This document shows positions 55,068 to 64,000 of a DNA stretch of 64,000 nucleotides, piece by piece. The translations under genes were made by a program, and so were the position numbers. The stretch lies in contig VNWV01000003.1 of the NCBI GenBank assembly GCA_009801085.1, positions 372,001 through 436,000 of the forward strand, written 5' to 3'. A model generated the notes under the pieces. That model was given only the letters and a program-made list of their open reading frames with translations. It did no database searches and was not told the DNA's origin. How positions within the stretch are numbered: the first letter of the stretch is position 1; every line of letters starts with the position of its first letter. The stretch is from Lasiodiplodia sp. COLG20 (Eukaryota; Ascomycota; Dothideomycetes; Botryosphaeriales; Botryosphaeriaceae).

Positions 55068-58000
55068 TTCGAGGTTGGTGTTAGGAATAGATGGTGAGAG
55101 GAAGTTGGCGGAGAGAGGAGAGGCGGGTCAGGGTACTATAAAGACCCGTCACCGTGGCGAATGCGGCGTTATGGTGGAGCGCGCGCAGGTGAGCAGCGCG
55201 GCACAGAGAGAGGGAGGTTCGGTCGCGGAGAAGTGAGGGAAAACCGAGTCTCTGTCTCTTAACATTGGAAGCGTGGCTGTGTGCTGCTGGGTGGCGGCGG
55301 AGGGACCGTGGCGATCCGCGGCGAGGTTCGTTGTCGCGTGGTGGTGGGTTGTTGGCGGAGAGCCAAAAGGGAGTGGAAGCACCTGGCGGGCGGGCGGGAT
55401 CGATTTTATTGTGAGAATCCTTGCGACCGGGACTGGGGGAGGAGGTTAAGAGGGTGAGGACCGTGCGCGAGTGTGGCTGGAGTGGGCGCTTGGGTTTGTG
55501 CCGGGGCCTTCCTTGGGCTCCTGTAGCTGTCACACACCGCCGGGTCCGGCCATCAACGATCGGTGAGAGGGCGTGAGAGCCACTGATGCGCGGCAGATCC
55601 AAAGCCTGGTGGGTCGCGAGAGACGTCAGACTGCCAGTTTTTAACGTCGAGCGCTGACGACGGTCACGCACCACTGGTGTGTATTGCTCCTCTCATGCAG
55701 CCTAATAATAATCAGCCCCAGAACGACCCAGAGGCTGCGCGACGGCTTTGGTAAGCACTTGCCGCCGTTTGACTCCCGGCCTGGCCAGGGTCTTGCGATT
55801 CAGCTTCGTGGTTCATGCGGCAGGGTAAGGCAGTCTACGGCCGCGCCGCCTGTGCAACTCCACGCCGCTCCGCTGCCTTCGCTTCCCCTGTGTGAGCCGT
55901 TTGCCTCTCCAGCCATCCCCGCGCCGTCGTCCCGTTCGCATCCCGCGCCGCCCGGCGGCCCTGGCGCCCAACGCTGCCGGGGCGCCCTGGGCACGTCGAG
56001 CTGAGCCGCACTCAATTCCTCCCACAATTTCCGCATGCTTTTGATGAGGATGAAAATTTTTTCGCCGCTGTTTCGCCCACCGCAAGTTGGCTGGCCCTGC
56101 GAGGCCTGGCCCAGCATGCCTAAGTCCACGCGAGCTGCGCTTGATTGGCGTGCATACACCAGCTCCGGCCCGCGTCGTGCATTTCAGCCTAACTGCCTTC
56201 GCCCCCAAGCCCGCAGCTGCTTTCGCTCCGGCCATGTGCGGCGCGACGTCTTCTTCGCGGCCCTCAGCCCGCCCATTGGCCGCAACACCATCGCGCAGAC
56301 GCGGAAGCCTGTCATGCTTCCGCCGCCCGCCTCTCCCAGAACCACGGCTGCTGGGATTGGGCCTTGTGGCCTGAGCGAGGATCCGCTAGTGGCATGTCTG
56401 TCCCTGGCCGCGTACAACGCATTCCTGCATGACTTATTTTTTTTTCCTTCTCGCCCTTTGACTCTTCCTCTCCCTCCTGCTTTGTTGTCATTGTTCATGC
56501 TTTCGATTGTTTTCTCTGCGATGATGGAATCGCAGGAAAGAGCTTGGGTGATTGGTGCGCGCCTGCAACCATGCGCTCGGTGGCTGGCAGGGCGACGGCT
56601 GCGCGTTGGTCCTTGACCGGCAACCACGTCAACCGGGCTGAGGGTTCGCGCGTCATGCACGCACACCCAAACCAAACAACAGCCCGAAGAGTCATCTCTG
56701 CAGCCGGTCAAGAGCCTGGATTGACCGGTTGCCATCGAGACTGCCCATCGCGATGACGTTGTTCTGTGGCGGTGCAGAATCATGTTGAGCCATCGGTTCG
56801 CTATCCTGTGCCGACCGCATCCGCAAATAGACAGGCATCACGTGGGAAAGGGGCAAGATGGTGAGTCGCACACATTGGTCAGAAGAGTTGCGGTCGTAAT
56901 GCTGTGCCGGATCTGCCGCTCTTGTCAGACCCGCGTGCCGGTACGACACTGGGTTCCAGACATCCGAATGGCCCGTATATCACACAGGGCTTGCTATCAA
57001 TAGCCGCCTACTACCCTGTCGGTCGATTGGCTTACTCTGCTCGAAGGACAATTGTCTTGGAGCGGGCGAGAACCCGATGGCCATTGGTGGTTGGCTCTGG
57101 GCACCCGACGCTATACGATTCCCTCAGAGGTCTTGCTACTATGAGTGAGGCGAGGCGAAATTATTGGCTGGCTGGTACATACATGGGCGTGCGTATGCGA
57201 GAGCCGCAGCGGAGATCACCAGGGGTGTTGCAAATCCACAGACCAGGGAAGATGCCGACTCACACAGCCAAGCACTCTTTTGTCAAGCCCGTCGTGCGAC
57301 GTTCGACAGGGCTCTTCACCCTCGCACACGTTCAAGCTTTGGAATTGGCGGAGCTGAATGCGGGCGCGCCCCAGCCCTGAGCCCTGGGACTGGGGGAATG
57401 GCTCGTTACACATGCTGGCGCACGATGACATCTCACAAGATGCGCGCAGTCACAAGTTATGTGTAAGTTGTCAGAAGCAGACGTGTCTGCAAAATCGAGT
57501 GGCAGGTATGTCTTGTGTCGTCATTTGTCGCCGGAGAAAGAGCAGGAATGGCTGGAGTTTTTGCTTCTTTCCGATGCAGTATGTGCTGACTACTTTTCTT
57601 TTTTCTCATTTGTCGTGTGTAATACGGAGTGTAGTCTTGGCAGAGCAAAAGAAAGGAGGAAGCTGCATTTCAGAAGTAGCTCTCGGGAACAGTGTTTGCT
57701 TGCGAGCATGTGAGCATGGAAGTCACTGATCACGCATTGATCAAGGCTATTGCTTTGTGGTACTTGTTGCAGCGGACCGTACCTTAAACTACCGAAACAC
57801 AGTTGGAAAAGCTCCACTCGGTCTGAATTGGCCCAAGCAACTGAAAAACAAAACATTTGGCTTTATGCGAGATGCTCGATTGGTTGTTTGCACGCTCTTG
57901 GCATAACGTCGGCTGGCTGAACTATGCGCGGGGAGATGCTGCAGGAACCAGACTGGGGAGCTCTGGGGAAGGCGTCAATGCTGTAGCCGCCGGCTTGACG

Positions 58001-58844
58001 CTGTTCGACGTTGAAACACACAGCATGAATTCGGAGAAGTCAGCCGTCGCGGAGCTTGGCAATCACACGACTCGCTTGATTTACAGGCGGCTGCAGCAGT
58101 TGTGTCTCAGGTCCCCTGAGCGCTGATCATGAGGCTTCGAACACCCATCCGGAGAGAGCCGCAAACCGAGGGATTGGCGAGTCACTTTCGGTACGACGTA
58201 TGATGATCGATCATGTGGCCGGCCTGAAATATTGCTTTACGAAGCAAGGCAACGGAGCGGGGCCCCGCAACGGAACGCTCGCCATTTATGCGAGCCTGCT
58301 TTTCGAGAGTAGAGGGAAGGTGGTGATGGATTACGTCAACGGCGCGCGCGGGTTCCTGGGCGCGCCGTCTCAATGCTACCCCGCGATCCCCGAAACGGCG
58401 GAGCCCCTCACTACACTATCCACTTCGTGGGGAAATAACACGATTTTTGCAACCTTCGGCCCGCTACACCTGACCGGCTATACCGTCGTCCAATGGCTGC
58501 ACCGCCCTGCTCGGCTGCTCGCTAATCCGCTCCACTCGGCCAGCGACTATAAACACGCAATCCTCACGGCGCCCACCGGAGCGAACTGAAAGAGCAACCT
58601 TAACTATCAATCCAATTATAGAAAACCATCTTGTCGCTCGCCATTTCCGCCTAAACATGCCCATTCGCCCACAGCGGAGCTCTGTCCACCGGCCCGCACG
58701 CGCACGTCACCGTCAATGGCCACCGCCGGGGTGACATGACAGCGCCTGGGGGGACTGCGTTTAAGTAGACTTCGCATCGCCCGTCGAATCCAGTCCGTCC
58801 AGCTCCTCTCAAGCTCAGGACTTCACAAGGCCCCCTGGAACAAG
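55068..58844. other. Intergenic, 3.8 kb
   Basis: No supportable gene. The first ~600 bp are the promoter and leader of the minus-strand Cys-cluster gene. GC-rich open frames at 55680-57400 give Arg/Pro/Ala-rich translations on both strands without domains. The last ~250 bp are the promoter of the second GH43 gene (listed separately). Confidence 0.45.
58726..58751 (+). promoter_or_regulatory. Pair of CreA-like hexamers upstream of GH43 gene
   Basis: ccgggg (58726-58731) and ctgggg (58746-58751) both fit SYGGRG, the CreA consensus, 20 bp apart and about 100 bp before the ATG. Paired sites are the form usually reported as functional in carbon-catabolite repression of cell-wall-degrading enzymes. 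Function here is inferred only. Confidence 0.35.
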
Positions 58845-59937
58845 ATGAAGTTCGCCACGTCGATCATCGCCGCGCTCTGCGCAACTCTTACCGCCGCCGC
58901 ACCCACCGCCCAGTCTCTGGACTTGAGCCAGTACAGCAAGCGCGCGGATCCAAGCCTCGTCGGCTACCTGGGCGCCTTCTTCCTCGGCGACGAGCCCAGC
59001 GTCTACTTCTACCGTAGCAACGGCAACAACGCGCTGTCTTTCTCCGCCCTTAATGGCGGCAACCCGGTTATTGTGCCCACTCTCGGCACCGGTGGCGTGA
59101 GAGACCCCACTATCATCGCTGGCGGGGGTGACGAAGCGGGAAAGAAGTGGTACATTATCGGGACGGATCTCGATATCTCAAAGGTAAAACCGAAACTCAA
59201 AAACTGAATTCTGTCAGCACGCAAACTGACACAGAACACTGCAGACGACCTGGGACGCTGCCCAACGCACCGGTTCGCGCGGCATTTTCGTCTGGGAATC
59301 GACCGATCTAGTGACGTGGACGGGCGAGCGCCTCGTCGAGGTCGAGGACGCGACGGCGGGCATGGTCTGGGCGCCCGAGGCCATCTGGGACGCCGAGGCG
59401 GGCAAGTACCTGGTGCACTGGTCCAGCAAGTTCTACGCCACCTCCGACACGGCCCACAGCGGCTCTCCTTCGGCCATCAAGATCCGCTCCGCCTACACGT
59501 CCGACTTCAAGACGTTCGAGGCCCCTACCGACTACGTCGACTACTCGCCCAGCTCCGTCATCGACCTGACGTTCCTGCCCCTCGGCAACAACGCTTACGC
59601 CCGCTTCATCAAGAACGAGACCGCTACCAACGTCTTCACTGAGATCAGCACCGATGGCTTGTTCGGCACCTGGACCCGTCCCGGCGGCGCTAGCGCTATC
59701 ATTCAGCAGAACGTCGAGGGCCCTGCCGCTTACTGGGACAACCAGGTCGACGGCAAGGCCTACCTGCTGCTCGACTTCTTCGGCGGTGATGGCTATGCGC
59801 CGTACGTGAGCGAGGATGTGCAGGCGGGTACGTGGACGGCGGCGGATTCGAGCGCTTGGCCTAAGGATTTGAGGCATGGCAGCGTGTTGGCGGTTGACCA
59901 GGCGAGGTATGATGCTTTGGGGAGCTCGTTTGCGTGA
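58845..59937 (+). CDS. Secreted GH43-like arabinosidase
   Basis: Extracellular five-bladed propeller glycosidase. Exons 58845-59183 and 59245-59937 give 343 residues; intron 59184-59244 (GTAAAA...CTGCAG, phase 0). A signal peptide covers residues 1-18 (SIIAALCATLTAAA), perhaps followed by a propeptide ending at the dibasic KR (LSQYSKR). The putative catalytic-base Asp lies in GGVRDPTIIAG. The second-blade Asp/Glu region is WAPEAIWD, and the candidate acid Glu is in NVEGPAAYW. The intron falls between DLDISK and TTWDAA, and splicing gives an unbroken first blade. Length suits single-domain GH43 enzymes of the alpha-L-arabinanase/arabinosidase type; no accessory domain is present. Its paralogue-like neighbour at 37176 is two-domain and not closely similar, so the two are not a recent duplication. 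Family fairly sure, substrate inferred. Confidence 0.87.
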
Positions 59938-60725
59938 GTGGAGGGTAAAGGGGTTTGGTCGTGGGTGTGTATATAGGTGGTGTGAAGAGTAGGAATTTAT
60001 TTGCGTTCTTTTATCCTTTTGCTTCCAGGAATCCTGCTGAGTGAAGTGTTTCGGTTCCATGTGACTTCTTTCTTTTCCTTCCCCGGTTGCCCTGGTTGAC
60101 TCCAGGCCCCTAATGGGGACGAGAGTTTGGGATTGACGAAATTGGGGAAATTGAGAGCCACTAGAGTGATGGAATCAAGTGCTGAACGAAAGTTGGCCTC
60201 TGGTAGACGGAATGATGGGTAATATTTTGGTGAGCTACTAAAAGAGCGGTTAACGCTAGTGGTGCTGCTAACGAGAAGGTCCGGAAGGCCAGAGCTATCC
60301 CAGCCATCATCTACTTACAAAGCCAACTTGTTATGGAACCTTTATTATCTGAAAGGACTACCCAATAATATCATGGAGCACCAACACCTCTAGCCCTCTA
60401 TACTGTCCCAACAATCTACCTGTCGATGGGACGTTCCCCTATGTCGGAGAGCCTCAGGAATGATATCCAGTTCCAGGGAATGTCCACATTTTACTACCTT
60501 CATACATATTAATGATGTGCATTCTGAAGAACATGGTGACCTAATCCATGGCGCAGTTCATTTCGCCACGGAAACGATGACAATACTGTTAGGGATGGTA
60601 ACAGGTAGATGTAATAAATTACTTGATAAATAAAGGTTGGAAATAAGAATTTAAATCTCCAATAGATTAACTCTTCTTCTTTTCATTTTTCTTCAAAATC
60701 CAATCACGAGAAATAATACTATCAC
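59938..60725. other. AT-rich intergenic DNA 3' of GH43 gene
   Basis: After the GH43 3' UTR the sequence becomes progressively AT-rich (long A/T runs around 60600-60720), unlike the rest of the window. No gene seen. The composition could reflect repeat-induced point mutation of old repeats. Confidence 0.5.
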
Positions 60726-60803
60726 GGGGGTAGTTGAAACTAACGTCCAGACGTATTTGTTTAATATTTAAATCGACATTTGCGTCCCAACGTTACTACC
60801 CAC
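60726..60803. repeat. Diverged palindromic element, copy C
   Basis: Starts ggggtagttgaaactaac and ends gttactacccac. Arms match only in part (ggtagt...aacgt...gacg), with a shorter right arm. The motif gtagttgaaac followed by cgtcc and gacg identifies it with copies A and B. The centre is AT-rich (tttaatatttaaat). Confidence 0.65.
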
Positions 60804-60897
60804 ATAAAATCACTTTTTCTTATAGTAATCGGACATATATTAATTCCTTCACTACTTTACGTTTGTAATAATTTGAGACTACATAAATTTGTTATAT

Positions 60898-60940
60898 GTG
60901 GGTAGTTGGAGCCAACGTCCGGACGTATTTGTTCGACTTT
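60898..60940. repeat. Single-arm palindromic element, copy D
   Basis: Begins gtgggtagttggagccaacg, then cgtccggacg and tatttgttcga. It matches one arm of copies B and C, including the upstream ttatatg flank shared with copy B (acatatg). No complementary arm is seen in the next few hundred bases, so it is a half-element, or it pairs with the right arm of copy C 90 bp away. Confidence 0.65.
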
Positions 60941-62991
60941 TGATTCGGGCCAGATGTGCCACCTGGCTTGAGTCATCTGACCATCAATCATCCAGTGCTT
61001 TGAAACGGTGATTATATGGACAAAGTTTATTCTTTGTCTGCATTTGATCAGATTTGCACATGTGGATGAGCGGGAAGTCCCGCACAATCGCCCCATGACC
61101 GGGGCCTTGTTTCGGCTATTCTCAATACTTTATATGGCACGTCTTGCTTCTCGTTCCTCAAGATGCTAAATATACAGAATTTACCAATACCTGAGACTTA
61201 ACGGGTATTATCAACACGGAACTCGGCGTCGTTTGTTCTGTCTGCGCCTTCCCGCTCGCTGGAAACGTCTGCGGCTTTGATAAATCCATACCCTCGATTT
61301 CCCCACATGCTTCACTTCAACAAAACCTATTGATGCTGCCCCTCATCATTCTTACACATAATTTCTCAGCATCAACCATACTTTGAACCTCTGACGCCTT
61401 TGCAGGCACGCCGATCGAGAGGACTCCGACAGGAGAGAGAAACACAACCGCCAAGTTTGGGAATTCTCGGGCATTCTGGCATGAAGTAGAGCCAACGCGG
61501 GTGATAATATTTAGTGATCTCGTATGCCAGGGCTTTCGTTTTATATGATGTTGTAAAGCTCAGGAGCGATCAAGTGATGGCCACGCGAGTTATTGCGGCA
61601 CCTGTGCGGAAGCGAATTGCCTGCAGGTTGATCGCCATACCCAGCGTAGCCTGTGATGTGCCATTTGAAGTATCTCAACAGCTGCTCACATGCATGTGGT
61701 TCACTGATGGACTCGTGCTTGAAGTGCAACGCAATGACGAACACGCGGTACAAGCGCCGTGCTGCATACAGCGATGATCTAACAGGCTATAAAGACGTCC
61801 TTTACCCTTCAAGTCCTTCTCGACACAGCGCTAAAGGCCTTTCTGATTGGATTCAATTCAAAGGACCAGACTGGGATGCTTACTCTGGTTGTCCTTGTGG
61901 TTCTTTTCTCCGGCTCTGATCATTGCATTCTCGCTTGACCTCTAAGAACACCTACCAGCCCAGTCCAACAATCAATAAAACGGTGAGCTGTTTCACCTCA
62001 TCCGAATGCTGCACCACAGCATCTGTCCCTGACGCTGGCCCTCATCACCACCATCATTCACAGATGCTGCACACCAATACCCCTCATCACTTCCTGCCTT
62101 CCCACAACAATCCAACTTTCACAATACAACTGCCGCGAAGCCGCGCGCAAAGACAGTTGGAGGGAACTTCGTCACTAAAAAGTTATAGAACAACAAGTAG
62201 CCGTTGCTAACCTAGTGTAGAGCCCTCAGTTAGGACAATTTGACCGTGTTTTATAGAAAATTTCCAAGGCTACTCTGGCAATGAGAGCGCGTGCGAGCTT
62301 GCACGAGGCAAGTCAGCAATGATCACGCGCAGACCCTGCAGCGGGGTCACTTGATGGCGCACAAGGCTAGAAAGATACTCTGCACTGAAGCCTCGCGATG
62401 GCGTTGTACGTTTTGTAAGAGAAGAGTGAGAAGAAGTTGAAGCCTTCATCGCTCCGCCAAAACCCAAGACCCATCTTTCACGCCTCAAACATCTCCCACC
62501 AAGCTCTTCTCATCCGAGTTCCACACTTCACACACATCCTCGATCAACCAACCATCCTAAAAGGGAAAAAGTCTTTCTGATTTCCAATATGCTACAAGGA
62601 ACTGAACATGAAACCTCCCCCACGTCAAAACCACCTTATCTCCTTCTCCGCTATATACTTTTCCCCACCCCTCAAGGAGAACTACCAAGAAAGGGAGAAG
62701 AGAGAGACTCCAAATCTACTCATCTCACCACAGCCTGTCTCTCACTCCCTTCCCTTTTCCTTGACCTCCCCCATCCCCCACCCCCCCTTCGAAGAAAAAA
62801 GCTCCAACAGATCGAAGCAAAAACAACCATGGTATCTCCGCTCCTCCAACGAAGAATCAAAAAAGTAAGCAGCCCTTTCACGACGCAATGACCCAGAAAA
62901 TGCCCACTACCCAACCACAACAACAACAACACGCAAACAATGCTGCCTAACCCACCAAACCATGCATCGAAACCACCTCCTCTCCTCACCT
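60941..62991. other. Intergenic, 3' of WDR48-like gene
   Basis: No firm gene. A plus-strand pyrimidine-rich leader (62540-62828) leads to an ATG at 62829 in good context (caaccATGG). It opens 12 codons (MVSPLLQRRIKK) and meets a GTAAGC donor at 62865. No downstream exon can be traced, because the DNA beyond is the WDR48-like gene on the other strand. This could be the first exon of an antisense transcript. Confidence 0.4.
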
Positions 62992-64000
62992 TCACGGAGG
63001 CATAGCCTTGCCCGGATCGTACAAACCAGGCACACCCCTCCCTTCCCCGCTCGTCCTCGGGCTCCTCGCCGGACTACCCGGCGATAGCCCGCTACCGAAA
63101 CCAGCCGGACCCACCAGGCCCGGGGAGCCTGGAGTTAAGGGGATGTTGCTGTTAGGGGGCACGTAAGGAGGGTGCGGGCCTTCAGGTGGGGCGGGCTGCG
63201 CGTGCTTGATCTCCTTGCGGCCGTTGGCCTTGTAGTAGAGGATGACGTCGCCGCCGCCGCGCCAAACGTGCGCGCGGATGGTGGCGAGGGTCATGGTTGG
63301 GGAGATGAGCTGGGTTTGCTGAGTTAGCTAAATGGAGTTCTGACCTTGTTGTGGGGTTTATCTTGAGCTTTAGACGTACCTGGTTATTACAGTAGAGCTC
63401 AAGGTATTCTTCTGGTCTTAGTGCATTGGGATCGGGCTGCTCTGGCGGGGGCTCGATGCGTTCAGCAACGTATGCCATGATCTTGCGGGCACGGAGCATT
63501 CGGTTGGCATTGAGACGGTTGTTTCTGGGATCCGCTGTTAGCAAGTCGGGGCCGGGGCTCAACTTATTTGCCCAATCTTGGACTCACCCATCCGATGCGA
63601 TAGCTGGCAGAATATTCTGGTACGGCTCAAGAATGAACGAGACCTTCACGATCTCCTTGAAGGGAATGGTGTTCTGGAGCAATCATGTTAGCACCGGTCC
63701 TTCAGGTCTGCAAAAAGCGCCATACCTTCAGCAAGACTTCACCCAGCCATTTAGGTGCCACTTTTTCTATGAAATCCGCTTGTTGTCCCAGAGATCCCAC
63801 AGTTCCTTCGAACAAATCCGCCACACCACCAGAATCCGGTCTGTCTTCCTGGATGAGAATGGAAGTTCCAATCGGAGGCTTCAAGACTGGCGTTTCGTTG
63901 GCCAAACTAGGTGTAATAGCAGAAGTTAGGTTTTGCGCTCCCTCTTGGACCTCGTCCTCATAGCGATGGCGGATGGCTTGGATAACTCCGAGAAGATTAT
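62992..64000 (-). CDS. WDR48/UAF1-like protein, C-terminal part (partial)
   Basis: Homologue of WDR48/UAF1 (Bun107-type in yeasts), the WD40 cofactor that activates ubiquitin-specific proteases. Only the C-terminal part is in the window; the WD40 propeller lies beyond the right edge. Exons read from 64000: to 63726, 63673-63588, 63524-63380 and 63309-62992. Introns 63674-63725, 63588-boundary 63525-63587 and 63310-63379 carry GTATGG, GTGAGT and GTACGT donors. Joined, they give [59 protein letters not shown] and [14 protein letters not shown]. This matches the DUF3337/SUMO-like C-terminal domain of WDR48 (LNA.R.LR.RK...LE..C..Q.....MTL.T...IWR.GGD..L.Y). A Pro/Gly-rich tail follows to the stop at 62992. 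Family assignment is strong on these motifs. Confidence 0.85.

Noticed and set aside
59308..60060. 250-codon minus-strand ORF over the second GH43 gene
   Set aside because: Antisense shadow; no domain, and the sense strand explains the conservation.

Overview
The window is nuclear DNA of a filamentous ascomycete (Pezizomycotina, probably Sordariomycetes). The evidence is protein-coding genes broken by short GT-AG introns, mostly 45-90 nt with CTAAC/CTGAC-like branch sites, pyrimidine-rich leaders before ATGs in good context, and typical mould proteins: an AA9 lytic polysaccharide monooxygenase with a CBM1, a DUF6536 membrane protein, and a kinesin with a very long coiled-coil tail. No rRNA gene, convincing tRNA, CRISPR array or bacterial-style operon was seen. 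All exon joins were inferred by eye from splice signals, reading phase and family resemblance.

Layout. 0-6 kb: the N-terminus of a secreted protein cut by the left edge (minus), then a DENN-domain protein with a coiled-coil tail (minus). 6-7.4 kb: a HIT-finger box C/D snoRNP assembly factor (BCD1/ZNHIT6 type, plus). 7.4-12.8 kb: no confident gene. 12.8-18.2 kb: a 1718-residue kinesin (minus). 21.2-27 kb: an Iec1-like C2H2 zinc-finger protein, an AKR8-type aldo-keto reductase and an FAD-dependent monooxygenase, all minus. 27.5-29.3 kb: a repeat island with a foldback element, a stop-interrupted ORF and an 85-bp palindrome. 29.8-34.8 kb: a paxillin-like triple-LIM protein (minus), divergent from an MCT-type MFS transporter (plus). 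37.1-39.1 kb: a secreted GH43 enzyme with a second 85-bp palindrome 42 bp past its stop. 39.5-41 kb: a multi-intron zinc-ribbon-like protein of unknown function. 43.3-44.4 kb: an AA9-CBM1 LPMO. 45.5-48.1 kb: a DUF6536 membrane protein. 48.1-53.9 kb: gene-poor. 53.9-55 kb: an intronless protein with a Cys cluster. 58.8-59.9 kb: a second secreted GH43 enzyme. 60-61 kb: AT-rich DNA with two diverged members of the palindrome family. 63-64 kb: the C-terminal end of a WDR48/UAF1-like protein, running off the right edge.

How it fits together. Most genes are housekeeping (membrane traffic, snoRNP assembly, microtubule motor, chromatin remodelling, cell polarity, deubiquitinase cofactor) and share no pathway. 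The accessory theme is plant-cell-wall degradation: two GH43 enzymes and one AA9 LPMO within about 23 kb, interspersed with short repeats. The most distinctive unexplained signal is the palindrome family (29115, 38995, 60726, 60898), two members of which are near-perfect 41-bp inverted repeats with conserved flanks. Next are a larger foldback element and a pair of inverted arrays of a 12-bp unit at 36.6 kb. No secondary-metabolite core enzyme was found.
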